From positions 496,001 through 560,000 of the forward strand of contig NZ_JBHJHP010000003.1 of the NCBI RefSeq assembly GCF_042219855.1: DNA of 64,000 bases, in the 5' to 3' direction. A model generated the notes under the pieces. It worked only from the letters and a program-made list of their open reading frames with translations, searched no databases and was not told where the DNA came from. Below, in pieces: positions 42,388-51,513 of the stretch; the stretch's first letter is position 1, and each line of letters begins with the position of its first letter. Position numbers and translations under genes: made by a program. Origin of the DNA: JBHJHP01 sp042219855. Its GTDB lineage: Bacteria > Bacteroidota > Bacteroidia > Bacteroidales > UBA5342.

Positions 42388-43418
42388 TAATACCTCCATT
42401 TGTTGGCTAATGCAACCAAAGAAAGCATTACCGGAACCTCTACCAAAACACCCACAACGGTTACCAGGGCAGCAGGCGATTGCAGGCCAAACAAGGCAAT
42501 AGCAACGGCTACGGCCAGTTCAAAAAAGTTGCTGGCGCCAATCATGGCAGCCGGTGAACAAATGGCATGAGGCAACTTTAAAAAGCGTCCTGCAAACCAT
42601 GCTATAAAAAATATGAAGTAGGTTTGAATAACCAGTGGTACAGCTACAAGCAGAATTATCAATGGTTTTTGTGTAATAGTAGATCCCTGAAATGCAAATA
42701 ACAGGATCAGGGTAACTAACAATGCAATAATGGAAACGGGTTTGAATTTCGGAAGGAAACTGGATGTAAACCAGGCCTCGCTTTTCTTTCGTATCAGAAT
42801 CTTATGTGTGAGATAACCTGCAAGTAGTGGTATGACCACGAAAATAAAAATACTTGCAACAAGTGTGTTGTAGGGTATTGTAATATTGGTGATCCCTAAA
42901 AGTAATCCAACGATAGGTACAAAGGCGACCAGGATGATCAGATCATTTACCGAAACCTGTACCAGCGTATAGTTGGGATCACCGTTAGTAAGATAACTCC
43001 ATACAAACACCATGGCAGTACAGGGAGCTGCACCAAGCAGTATGGCACCGGCAATATATTCGCCTGCCATTTCTGGTGAGATAATAGCAGAATAAATCTT
43101 TGAGAAAAAGATCCATGCGAAGAAGGCCATTGAAAAAGGTTTGATCAGCCAGTTTATAACCAGGGTAAGAATCAAGCCTTTTGGTCTTTTTCGCACATCC
43201 TTTAAGCTCGAAAAGTCCACCTGCAACATCATCGGGTAGATCATAAGCCATACCAGGATGGCAACCGGCAAATTGACGTTGAAGATTTCCAGTTCACTCA
43301 GAAATTTTATGGTATCACCGGTGAAATGCCCTATGGCAATTCCTGTTGCAATACACAGAGCGACCCAAAGTGTCAGGTATTTTTCAAAGAAACCTATTCT
43401 TCTTTCTGATGATTCCAT
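42387..43418 (-). CDS. arsB: ACR3-family arsenite efflux transporter
   Basis: A 343-residue membrane protein with about ten helices of the ACR3 type (not the ArsB of E. coli). The functional cysteine lies in GAILLGAAPCTAMVFVWSYL (C133), as in other ACR3 proteins, and SVNDLIILVAFVPIVG is also conserved. It exports arsenite (As(III)) after reduction of arsenate. It is the last gene of the ars operon, one base after arsC. The gene symbol follows common usage; acr3 is the more exact name. Confidence 0.93.
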   Translation of the reverse strand: MESSERRIGFFEKYLTLWVALCIATGIAIGHFTGDTIKFLSELEIFNVNLPVAILVWLMIYPMMLQVDFSSLKDVRKRPKGLILTLVINWLIKPFSMAFFAWIFFSKIYSAIISPEMAGEYIAGAILLGAAPCTAMVFVWSYLTNGDPNYTLVQVSVNDLIILVAFVPIVGLLLGITNITIPYNTLVASIFIFVVIPLLAGYLTHKILIRKKSEAWFTSSFLPKFKPVSIIALLVTLILLFAFQGSTITQKPLIILLVAVPLVIQTYFIFFIAWFAGRFLKLPHAICSPAAMIGASNFFELAVAVAIALFGLQSPAALVTVVGVLVEVPVMLSLVALANKWRY

Positions 43419-43419
43419 T

Positions 43420-43845
43420 TTAAAGTTGTGGTTTTATCTCATGGATATAGAGATTATAAAATGCTTCTTTAATTTCATCTCTGACCCTGATGAATTCACT
43501 CCAAATAAATTCATCTGTACCGGTGGCATGTGATGGGTCATCAAACCCGATATGTAAACGGTGTTTAACCTTGCCTAAAAAAGCCGGACAGGTTTCATTG
43601 GCTCCGCCGCATACAGTAATCACATAATCCCATTGGTCGTTCAGATATTTATCAACTGAATCAGAAGTATGGTGACTGATGTCAATACCTGCCTCTTTCA
43701 TGACTTCTACAGCTTTGCTGCTTAATTTACCCGAAGCGTTGGTGCCGGCAGAGCATACTGTTAAACCGGGATCAAACGACTGAAGAAAACCATGTGCCAT
43801 CTGACTACGGCAGCTGTTTCCTGTGCATAAGATTAAAACTTTCAT
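43420..43845 (-). CDS. arsC: Arsenate reductase, low-molecular-weight phosphatase type
   Basis: A 141-residue reductase of the thioredoxin-coupled ArsC family. It has the P-loop LCTGNSCRSQMAHG (C7, R13), and the redox cysteine pair C79 and C86 (VITVCGGANETCPAF). It reduces As(V) to As(III) for export by the ACR3 transporter. The ATG at 43845 (MKVLILCTGNSC) is used; the frame opens 31 codons further upstream inside arsP. It lies 11 bp after arsP and one base before the ACR3 gene. Confidence 0.94.
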   Translation of the reverse strand: MKVLILCTGNSCRSQMAHGFLQSFDPGLTVCSAGTNASGKLSSKAVEVMKEAGIDISHHTSDSVDKYLNDQWDYVITVCGGANETCPAFLGKVKHRLHIGFDDPSHATGTDEFIWSEFIRVRDEIKEAFYNLYIHEIKPQL

Positions 43846-43856
43846 ATGATTAATTG

Positions 43857-44939
43857 TTATAATATTAAATTGAAAATGAAGCCTACCAGCATAATTCCTG
43901 TAGCAACTATACCTATGAAAATGGCGATGAACTGCCATTTCAAAACTTTTTTAAGGATTACCATTTCAGGAAATGACAGTGCAATAACGGACATCATAAA
44001 TGCCAGTGCAGTTCCCATGGAAACGCCTTTTTCTATCAGTACACTGACAATAGGAATAATACCTGCAGCATTAGAATATAGCGGGACACCAACCAGAATA
44101 GCTAATGGTACGGAATACCAGTTTTGTGCTCCCAGGATATTTGCCATAAGATCATCGGGAACGTAACCATGAACTCCGGCTCCAACCGCAATTCCTATCA
44201 AAATGTAAACCCATATTTTTTTTATGATTTCTTTTACCAGGTTATATCCGGCATCGAGCTTGTCGCTTAACTGAAGTTTTCTGTTATCTATGGTTTGCTG
44301 CTGACCCTTAATCTGAAAAACCCAGTCGGCAACATAGCGTTTCATGCCAAGCTTCTCAATTATAAATCCCGAAACTATCGCTATGATAAGTCCGGTTCCG
44401 ACATATATAGCTGCAATTTTCCATCCAAATAAACCACCCAGCAATACAAGTGCTACTTCATTGATCATGGGTGCCGCAATTAAAAAGGAAAAGGTTACGC
44501 CAATGGGAATGCCGGCTTCAATAAACCCAATAAACAGAGGAATGGCAGAACAGGAACAGAATGGGGTAAAGATGCCAAGAACGGAGGCAAAAATGTTTCC
44601 GGCAAACAGCGGCTTTCCTTCCAGTGCTTTTCGTGTTTTTTCGGGTGAAAACCAGGATTGTATAAATCCTACTACAAATACCACCATAGCAAGCAGTAGC
44701 AGGATTTTGGGGGCTTCGTAAATGAAAAAGCGGATAGCAGACGTATAAAACCTGTTTGGGTTCATGCCAATGATCTCATACAGGGAATAGTCGCAGATGT
44801 AAACGAACAGGTTTGTTTGCCCCGAGCAACATTCCGGGTATTTTAACATCAACGGAGTGTAGTCAATAAAAGGCAGTTTTGTAAAGAAAACCACCCAAAG
44901 CAGCAATAAGGTAAAGAAGAATAGAAGACGTTTGTACAT
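43857..44939 (-). CDS. ArsP-family permease (organoarsenical or metal efflux)
   Basis: A 360-residue membrane protein of the DUF318/ArsP permease group. The diagnostic block FASVLGIFTPFCSCSAIPL, with the FCSCSAIP cysteine pair, and a second half SVPLAILVGVPLYSNAAGIIPIV are present. Homologues export trivalent organoarsenicals or act in copper and zinc efflux. The position in an ars operon favours an arsenic role. Two extra cysteines (YPECCSGQ) lie in an early extramembrane loop. Its start codon shares one base with the stop of the ArsR-thioredoxin gene (TGATG). Confidence 0.87.
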   Translation of the reverse strand: MYKRLLFFFTLLLLWVVFFTKLPFIDYTPLMLKYPECCSGQTNLFVYICDYSLYEIIGMNPNRFYTSAIRFFIYEAPKILLLLAMVVFVVGFIQSWFSPEKTRKALEGKPLFAGNIFASVLGIFTPFCSCSAIPLFIGFIEAGIPIGVTFSFLIAAPMINEVALVLLGGLFGWKIAAIYVGTGLIIAIVSGFIIEKLGMKRYVADWVFQIKGQQQTIDNRKLQLSDKLDAGYNLVKEIIKKIWVYILIGIAVGAGVHGYVPDDLMANILGAQNWYSVPLAILVGVPLYSNAAGIIPIVSVLIEKGVSMGTALAFMMSVIALSFPEMVILKKVLKWQFIAIFIGIVATGIMLVGFIFNLIL

Positions 44940-45523
44940 CAGTTTCTATGTTTGCTTTGTAGTATCCGAATAATTTCGTTTACGGATGGTACATTTCCTT
45001 TGGTTACAACTTCACCATTTACTACCAGAACAGGTGTTGTCATAACGCCATATTGCATAATCTCAACAATATCTTCTACCTTAGTAACGGTAGCATCAAT
45101 GCCTGACTGTCTCACGGCTTCCCTGGTAACGTTGGCGAGCATATTACATTTTTTGCAGCCTGTACCTAATACTTTAATATCCATTTTGTTTTGTTTTTCG
45201 GTTGAACACGAATCGTTTGTCTGTATCTCTTTATTGAATAAAGTTTCTATCAATTGTCTGGCATCATGCCATGCTGTTTTATTCAGACAGTATTTTATTT
45301 TAGGTGCTTCTATTTCGCCCTGTATAAGCCCGGCTTCTTTCAGTTCCTTCAAATGCTGTGACAAAGTCGATTTGGCAATTGGAAGTTCATCACTTAAATC
45401 ACCACTGTAACAACAGGCCTGTTTCGAGAGCAATTCAAGTATATATATCCTTACCGGATGACTTAATGCCTTGGCATATCTTGCTGTCTGTGTCTGCTCT
45501 TCTGTAAAAATTGTTACTTTCAT
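44939..45523 (-). CDS. ArsR-family repressor fused to a thioredoxin-fold domain
   Basis: A 194-residue protein with two domains in one frame. Residues 1-98 are an ArsR winged helix (RYAKALSHPVRIYILELL, recognition part AKSTLSQHLKELKEAGLI). It has a CC pair (C37, C38) at the start of the DNA-binding helix region as the possible As(III) site. After a short linker, residues 114-194 form a small thioredoxin-like domain (MDIKVLGTGCKKCNML, with CKKC active site at 123-126, and VMTTPVLVVNGEVV with the cis-proline). That domain is a TIGR00412-type protein that is normally a separate gene. An internal ATG at 45184 could also make the domain alone. It heads the ars operon and has its operator 8 bp upstream. 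Confidence 0.87.
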   Translation of the reverse strand: MKVTIFTEEQTQTARYAKALSHPVRIYILELLSKQACCYSGDLSDELPIAKSTLSQHLKELKEAGLIQGEIEAPKIKYCLNKTAWHDARQLIETLFNKEIQTNDSCSTEKQNKMDIKVLGTGCKKCNMLANVTREAVRQSGIDATVTKVEDIVEIMQYGVMTTPVLVVNGEVVTKGNVPSVNEIIRILQSKHRN

Positions 45524-45530
45524 TTCGTAT

Positions 45531-45546
45531 TTCGTAAAATTACGAA
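45531..45546. promoter_or_regulatory. ArsR operator, perfect palindrome TTCGTAAAATTACGAA
   Basis: TTCGTAA-AA-TTACGAA is an exact 16-bp inverted repeat located 7 bp upstream of the ArsR start, directly downstream of the -7 element, where a bound repressor would block transcription. Binding by the ArsR-thioredoxin protein is inferred. Confidence 0.75.
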
Positions 45547-45577
45547 CAAATATAAAGGTTTTATTTTTATTGCAAAA
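45547..45577 (-). promoter_or_regulatory. Bacteroidota promoter of the ars operon
   Basis: On the minus strand it reads TTTTG (45577-45573), an 18-nt spacer, then TATATTTG (45554-45547), a full match of both boxes. The ArsR operator abuts the -7 box. Confidence 0.75.
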
Positions 45578-45602
45578 TATCAAGCGTAAAATACCTTAAC
45601 TA

Positions 45603-45633
45603 TTTTTTAAGCTGTTAATAATTTATATATTTG
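45603..45633 (+). promoter_or_regulatory. Promoter of the large TlpA-like gene
   Basis: TTTT (45603-45606), a 19-nt spacer and TATATTTG (45626-45633), about 70 bp before the ATG. Confidence 0.5.
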
Positions 45634-45704
45634 ATGAATGTACTGATCTGCTTATGAGCATTTTACATAAATAACCTGAATGTTTATTCTAAAACCCCAA
45701 AATC

Positions 45705-48251
45705 ATGAAACGAATTCTTCCGTTATTATTTATTGTTTTAATTTCTTTTCCTGTGTTTGCACAGGTTGTTGTTAATGATCCTGTGGTTGGTTTGTCCACA
45801 GTAAAGGATTTGTCTGTTAGAAAAATTACACTTACAAAAGATAGTACTGTTATAGACTTTTCTTTTCAAACCTATAAGGGAAGAGGGTGGTATGCAATTC
45901 CGCGTAAAACCTACATCCAACCTGTTGGAAGTGATGAAAAACTATTCCTGATCAATAGTATCGGAATAGAAGTGTCTAAACAAAATACACAGGATAAAAC
46001 GGAAAAGGTAACCTATTCACTTGTTTTTCCAGCTCTTGATAAGTCAGTAAAGGCATTTGATTATGGTGAAGCCAATGAAAGTGGAGGCTGGTTTATTTAT
46101 GATATTCGCTTGGAAGATAGAAAAAATGTCTTTCCGCTACCTGAGGCGCTTTATGGAGAATGGTTCGACTCTGAGAGCCATTTGTGGAATATTGGCTTTT
46201 ATAATAATATAGTAATATATAAAAGTAAAGTTTGGGATTATGGTCCCCTTAACCTGAAAAAGAAAAAAGGAGAGCTCGTTTTAAAAGGGAAAGATGATTC
46301 AGAGCTGAAAATCTTTTACAGGTTAACTAAAGAGGGACTATATATAGGAGAATCGAATGTACTGGTGCGAGAAAATGTACTTGCAGAAAAACGCCAGCCT
46401 ACGGATAACAAGCCATTTGACGAACCTCTGTTTAAAATTGACACGGTAACTTACAGTGGTGTAATATTGAATTATACACCACGAATTGGTATAAGAACTT
46501 TCATGATTTATCACAATAATGTTATTTTAGGTGATCAGATTTCATATACTGTGACCATTCAGGAAGATGGTACATTCAGCAAGAAAATACCTGTTTATTG
46601 TCCTACAGAATTAATGCTTAGTAATAGTTTTGCTAAAGAGAACAGAAAAATTTTTATAGAACCGGGAAAATCACTTTTTCACGCATTTGGCACAGCTTCT
46701 GATAAGGCAAAATACATGGGAGAACTGGCTAGGGTTAATAGTGATATTGATCTGTTCCATGATGTTCATGGATGGAATTATTACGAGATGCGGGATACCA
46801 TATTAAAAATTACGCCCGAAGAATACAAAATATATGCACAAAACGCATGGAATAAAGATCTGAACAATTTTGAGGATGTCGTACGAGAGAACAATACATG
46901 TCTTAAAGCCAACATGATTGAGAAAAGAGACATTGATCAAAGCTATCTGGGTATAATGATTTTTTATGATAATAATTATGAGTCGGCATATCGGGAAAAA
47001 AATAATATACCGCGTTCACAACGTCAGTTGAACCTTGACAACTTTCCTTTGCCAGCCGGATATTTTGATTTTCTTACATATGAAATCCTGAATGATAAAT
47101 TCGGACCAATGACATTCGAGTATTATTTTTTCATTAACAGAGTGATGTATTGTGATTTAATACCGAAAAAGATAATCTATATGAACTATATGGATTGTGT
47201 GGATGATTTTATTGAGGATGGTCAGACCTTGACCGCGAACGAAAAAGAAATTATTGAGTTTCTTAAAAAAAGAAAGAAAGTATATGATTTACCTGAAGTT
47301 AAATCTTTTATGAATATTCTTCCCAAAGAGTGGCAGGGGCTTCTTGATAATTTCAAGGATTCAGGATTCGATTTCAAAAATGAACAGCTTGATATATCCA
47401 GCATAAATAAAGCTGTTAGTGATCAGGGGATTAGCTTAAATGAAGAGGATCAGAAGTTATTAGACGTTTACAAAAGCTATATTGCTTGTAAAGCTGTGCA
47501 TAAAATAAATACCTTCTTTCAAGAGAATAGAGATTCAGTACAAAAGTTCGAAAATAAATTGAAAGCCTATAGCGATTATTATTATATAAGGGACAGAAAT
47601 CAACATCGCAATGAAGCACTGAAAGACAGTCTGGGAATTGAATATGGATTGGTTAACGACATAATGTATGCTCAGGATATACTGGGTGATGTGGTTTCAC
47701 AAATGACACCCTTGTCGGAAAGGAACCTGAAGAGGGTACAACGCGATATTCAAAATGATTTTATTTCAGAATACATCGCATACGCTAACGTTGCAACGAT
47801 CAAAAAAATACAAGATCAAAAAAACAAATCCGGTTTTGTTGTTAACGATGTGCCTGAAACAGAGGGCGATAAATTGTTTGAAGCCATTATGAAAAAGTAC
47901 AGAGGAAAGGCAGTTTATGTTGATTTCTGGGCTACTTGGTGCGGACCCTGCCGATCTGGAATTGAAAGGATTAAGCCTTTAAAGGAAGAAATGGATACCT
48001 CGAAAGTAGCATTTGTATACATCACCGGTCCCTCTTCACCTGAAAATAAGTGGAATAACATGATTCCTGACATAAAGGGTGAACATTACCGGGTGTCGAA
48101 AGATGAGTGGAATTATTTGTGTGGTAAATTTGAAATATCCGGTATTCCGCATTATGTGTTTGTAGGTAAAGATGGAGAAGTCATTAATCCTCATTTACCA
48201 CACTTGCAAAACACCCAGATTAAGGCATTAATTGAAAAGGAGACAGAATAA
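45705..48251 (+). CDS. Large exported protein with a C-terminal TlpA/thioredoxin domain
   Basis: An 848-residue exported protein. The signal peptide is MKRILPLLFIVLISFPVFAQ. A long middle part (about 20-700) has no domain that I can name, although it includes mixed helices and strands. The last 140 residues form a thioredoxin-like domain of the TlpA/ResA type, with VYVDFWATWCGPCRSGIERI (active site WCGPC near residues 746-750) and GIPHYVFVG (cis-proline). Such large Bacteroidota proteins are periplasmic oxidoreductases whose partner is unknown. It is monocistronic, with its own promoter and terminator. The divergent ars operon shares the upstream region, but there is no arsenic-related motif in the protein. 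Confidence 0.82.
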   Translation: MKRILPLLFIVLISFPVFAQVVVNDPVVGLSTVKDLSVRKITLTKDSTVIDFSFQTYKGRGWYAIPRKTYIQPVGSDEKLFLINSIGIEVSKQNTQDKTEKVTYSLVFPALDKSVKAFDYGEANESGGWFIYDIRLEDRKNVFPLPEALYGEWFDSESHLWNIGFYNNIVIYKSKVWDYGPLNLKKKKGELVLKGKDDSELKIFYRLTKEGLYIGESNVLVRENVLAEKRQPTDNKPFDEPLFKIDTVTYSGVILNYTPRIGIRTFMIYHNNVILGDQISYTVTIQEDGTFSKKIPVYCPTELMLSNSFAKENRKIFIEPGKSLFHAFGTASDKAKYMGELARVNSDIDLFHDVHGWNYYEMRDTILKITPEEYKIYAQNAWNKDLNNFEDVVRENNTCLKANMIEKRDIDQSYLGIMIFYDNNYESAYREKNNIPRSQRQLNLDNFPLPAGYFDFLTYEILNDKFGPMTFEYYFFINRVMYCDLIPKKIIYMNYMDCVDDFIEDGQTLTANEKEIIEFLKKRKKVYDLPEVKSFMNILPKEWQGLLDNFKDSGFDFKNEQLDISSINKAVSDQGISLNEEDQKLLDVYKSYIACKAVHKINTFFQENRDSVQKFENKLKAYSDYYYIRDRNQHRNEALKDSLGIEYGLVNDIMYAQDILGDVVSQMTPLSERNLKRVQRDIQNDFISEYIAYANVATIKKIQDQKNKSGFVVNDVPETEGDKLFEAIMKKYRGKAVYVDFWATWCGPCRSGIERIKPLKEEMDTSKVAFVYITGPSSPENKWNNMIPDIKGEHYRVSKDEWNYLCGKFEISGIPHYVFVGKDGEVINPHLPHLQNTQIKALIEKETE

Positions 48252-48257
48252 TAACTA

Positions 48258-48292
48258 AAAAAACCTGCTTAATAGAAAAGCAGGTTTTTTTT
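48258..48292. terminator. Bidirectional terminator between the TlpA-like and Lgt-like genes
   Basis: AACCTGCTT (48262-48270) pairs with AAGCAGGTT (48278-48286) around a 7-nt loop, with A before and T after. Confidence 0.85.
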
Positions 48293-48296
48293 ATGT

Positions 48297-49934
48297 TTAC
48301 TTTTCATAAAATGTATAGTGAATTCTCAGAGCCAACTGATAATTGGTTGCTGTGCTGTATGCCAGAAACGGATCCAAACTGAAATTTTCATTCAACATAA
48401 GCCTGGGATTCAAATACAAACCGGACTCACTTATTCCAATACGTATGCGATTTCCCGGATGATTTCTGAAACCGACACCAAGCCCGGCCTGAAATGCGGG
48501 TAGCTCGCCGGGCAGATAATCTGCATAATGTGCATCCACAAAAAAGATATTTTCAGGTCCTATTCTCAAAGCTAGTGAAGGCACAATCTCCGAACCTTTA
48601 TATTCACTTTCAAGATTGCTCAGGTTGATGCCTAATTTTCCTCCGATGTACCTGCTGTCCCATTTCAGATAGGGGGTAAAACCCAAATAGTTAGCGTAGT
48701 CATAATTTATTGTATAAAGTTGACTACCAAAAGAAAACTTTTTATCTTTTTTATATTCATTCGTGTATTCAAGATTCATTCCAAAGGCACTATACTCGTT
48801 CACGCCACCACATATTTCTTCCTCTTTTCCGTAACTTCCTCCAGCGCCAATGGTAAAATATTTTTTGGATGTAAAAACAGAATCCAGGGGAGTACTTAAT
48901 GTTTGAGACATCAGTAAAAATGCCATAAACATCATAAGCGAAGGCAGTGCATATGCAACCTTGATCTTAAGGGTTTGAATTACATTTATGGAAGTGATAA
49001 AAAGTGCTGAATAGCTCAATAACTGCAGGAAGATAAGTTCAGTAAATGTGAGCCAGTTCGAAATCGAAATCAGCAGGAGCAGCAGTCCCGTGAGTACAAA
49101 AATATACCTGTTAATATCAGTGAATGATCTTTCTGATTCCGTCTTGTCTTTTCTGTATTTCTCAGCAATAAAAACAAATCCTGTAGATAGGATAAATAAT
49201 AACAGAGAAATGACCTGTGCCTTCTGTAATCCCAGGACTCCGGATTGGCCCGGGCGTATGAATTCTTCGAAAAACCTGAAGAAGCCATACAGCGTAATGG
49301 ATAAAAAGAATAAACTGCTCTCATGTTTTAATATTCTTTTTTTGTAAATGGTATACAACATAAAAAGTAATACAACACAAAATATGATCTCATACAACGG
49401 AACCGGGTGGACCGGAAGAGAGACGGTTTGTCCAGGTTGGATCAGACCGGTAAACAGCTGGGAGTTATATGCCAAGGAACCTTTAGCGTATGAGATACCT
49501 AAGACAGAATCTGTAACATGGCCATAACAACAACCGCCTGTCAGACAGCCCAGTCTAGTAACGATTAAGCCAACAGGCCACGCAAAAGCGAAGGCTGTAC
49601 CAACCGGATATTTGAATTTTAACAGATACCGGGTCAGATAAAACCCGATAACTCCAAAAATAAGATATCCTAAAATGGTCTTGTTTCTGGTTTCGGGAAT
49701 CTGCTGGGTTTTTAAAATGTTCAACCATTCGTCAAAACCAAAGGAAAAAAGTTTGCCACCAAGGATTGAAAATAAAAAAGTGGAAAATAATAGTAATATT
49801 AGGGGAGTCAGCGGAATTTTTTTACGAACACCATATGCAGTAATTATTACCACAACTGTTGCCAGTGCGAATAAGTAAAACAGTAAATGTTGATTTCCCT
49901 GATTATCAGGATCTATGGTAAGCCAACTGTTCAT
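48297..49934 (-). CDS. Lgt-like membrane domain fused to a predicted outer-membrane beta-barrel
   Basis: A 545-residue protein with an unusual build. Residues 15-260 follow prolipoprotein diacylglyceryl transferase (Lgt), with several helices and the motifs RLGCLTGGCCYG (127-138), HPVPLYE (176-182) and RFFEEFIRP (220-228). The histidine of the canonical Lgt HGG loop is missing (NKTILGYLIFG at that place) and the asparagine of GRIxNF is cysteine. Residues about 275-345 hold three more helices. After about residue 355 the sequence turns into short alternating strands with many Y, G and N (FTIGAGGSYG, FSFGSQLYTINYDYANY, and the terminal QLALRIHYTFYEK ending in aromatic residues), like an outer-membrane barrel. 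No stop or frameshift separates the two. Function unknown. Confidence 0.75.
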   Translation of the reverse strand: MNSWLTIDPDNQGNQHLLFYLFALATVVVIITAYGVRKKIPLTPLILLLFSTFLFSILGGKLFSFGFDEWLNILKTQQIPETRNKTILGYLIFGVIGFYLTRYLLKFKYPVGTAFAFAWPVGLIVTRLGCLTGGCCYGHVTDSVLGISYAKGSLAYNSQLFTGLIQPGQTVSLPVHPVPLYEIIFCVVLLFMLYTIYKKRILKHESSLFFLSITLYGFFRFFEEFIRPGQSGVLGLQKAQVISLLLFILSTGFVFIAEKYRKDKTESERSFTDINRYIFVLTGLLLLLISISNWLTFTELIFLQLLSYSALFITSINVIQTLKIKVAYALPSLMMFMAFLLMSQTLSTPLDSVFTSKKYFTIGAGGSYGKEEEICGGVNEYSAFGMNLEYTNEYKKDKKFSFGSQLYTINYDYANYLGFTPYLKWDSRYIGGKLGINLSNLESEYKGSEIVPSLALRIGPENIFFVDAHYADYLPGELPAFQAGLGVGFRNHPGNRIRIGISESGLYLNPRLMLNENFSLDPFLAYSTATNYQLALRIHYTFYEK

Positions 49935-50138
49935 AAGGCATCAATAAATTAATTATTTAATGCAAGTAAAGTGAAGGTGGTTAACAGTTATAAAGTTAGT
50001 ACTTTTTAAATTAAGTTGTCAAAAGAAATGAATTTGTATAAAAAGTAAACCTCCGATGAAGTAAAATTGGTTCTAAGCTATGGATAAAGCATCTCTGATT
50101 TATAAGAACTATTTGAAGATCATATTCAATGTATTCTT

Positions 50139-51185
50139 TCATGAATTTTGCCTGTTTCTCAGACTCTTAATTCTTTTCCATCGTTCTTTTGCGAATTTCT
50201 GCATATCGTTTATCTCATCTTTTTCATCTATGATCTCAAAACCTAAAAGGGATTCGATGATATCCTCCATTGTAATGATACCCTCTGTACCCCCAAACTC
50301 ATCTACAACCAGGGCAAGATGTTCTTTACGGCTCAGCAGGATATCCCAGGCATTGATAAGACCCATGGATTCAGGTACGATGGTTATCTCACGTCTGATA
50401 TCTTTAAGCGTCAGATCAGTCTCACCTTCGGCTGTTTTTTCAAATGCTTGTTGGCGAAATACATAACCGGTAATGTTTTCCATCCTGCCCGAAAAGACAG
50501 GAATACGGGAAAACCTGAATTCTTCACGTTTATCAAAAAATGCAGAAAGGGGCATGTTTTCATCGGCAGTGGTCAATACAACCCGGGGGGTTCTTACTTC
50601 ACTCACCTTCATGTTTTTAAGATGAATAAGGTTCTGCATGATCTTACTTTCAGTATCTGTGAAAATGCCTTCCTGGTTACCAATAACAGCAAGTGCTGAT
50701 ATTTCATCCCGGCTTATGGTTTGGGATTTTTTTGTTTTTGAAATCAATTTTGTGAGTAAAGCAGAAAAGAGAACCAGCGGATAGGTAATAAATATCATTC
50801 CCTGGATGACATGCGCAGATGGCCTGGCCAGACTTCTCCAATAGGTTGCTCCGATGGTCTTCGGAATAATTTCACTGAAAATAAGTATCAGAATTGTTAG
50901 AATTGCAGAGATAAGCCCGAAGTAGGTTTCCCCAAAGATGGCAGTTGCCTGCGCTCCAACGCCGGCAGCCCCTACTGTATGAGCAACGGTGTTAAGTGAG
51001 AGAATGGCAGAAAGAGGTCGGTCGATGTTATCCTTCTGTTTGAGAAATAACTGAGCAAATGCTTTTCCTTCTTTTGCCTTAACATTAATATGCGACAAGG
51101 GGGTTGACAACAGTACTGCTTCCATAACAGAACAGGTTGCAGAAATAAACAGTGCCAGAAACAGATAGAATAACAGTAGAATCAT
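50139..51185 (-). CDS. CNNM/CorC-like transporter with DUF21 and CBS domains
   Basis: A 348-residue membrane protein. The DUF21 region (1-150, SATCSVMEAVLLSTPLSHINV at the start) has four helices. It is followed by a CBS pair (about 190-315, with KVSEVRTPRVVL and LALVVDEFGGTEGIITMEDIIESLLGFE), the latter being the CorC/HlyC hallmark. The CorC_HlyC C-terminal domain is mostly absent. Members are linked to magnesium or cobalt homeostasis. It is isolated, and 204 bp of DNA without features lie between it and the Lgt-like gene. Confidence 0.87.
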   Translation of the reverse strand: MILLLFYLFLALFISATCSVMEAVLLSTPLSHINVKAKEGKAFAQLFLKQKDNIDRPLSAILSLNTVAHTVGAAGVGAQATAIFGETYFGLISAILTILILIFSEIIPKTIGATYWRSLARPSAHVIQGMIFITYPLVLFSALLTKLISKTKKSQTISRDEISALAVIGNQEGIFTDTESKIMQNLIHLKNMKVSEVRTPRVVLTTADENMPLSAFFDKREEFRFSRIPVFSGRMENITGYVFRQQAFEKTAEGETDLTLKDIRREITIVPESMGLINAWDILLSRKEHLALVVDEFGGTEGIITMEDIIESLLGFEIIDEKDEINDMQKFAKERWKRIKSLRNRQNS

Positions 51186-51513
51186 CGGTGTTTATTTAGT
51201 TGATGAATGATATTAAATATTTAATGAATGCATTAGTCTAATGAACTGCTTGACTTATTATACTAATGTTTCTTCGGATTATTTTGTTTAAATAGCTGGA
51301 AGTGTTGAAGTGAAAATTCCGGTTACTACAGAAAAACCGGTATCTGTACCACAATGAGTAAAATATGTATTCTGCTTTTTAAGTTGTGCAATCAGATGTC
51401 CCAGTATTGTTTTTAATCCGCCTCCGCTGATATAAAGCAAAGGGTTTTTGCATGAAAACCATGTAATTAATAATAGCTTTAATACGAATATTAATAAAAC
51501 CAGAACTCTTCCA
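51186..51513. other. 328-bp intergenic stretch without a recognised gene
   Basis: It contains an 84-codon open frame on the minus strand (51288-51542) that overlaps the end of the DUF6155 gene and resembles no known family. I see no terminator or promoter that I trust. Confidence 0.4.
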
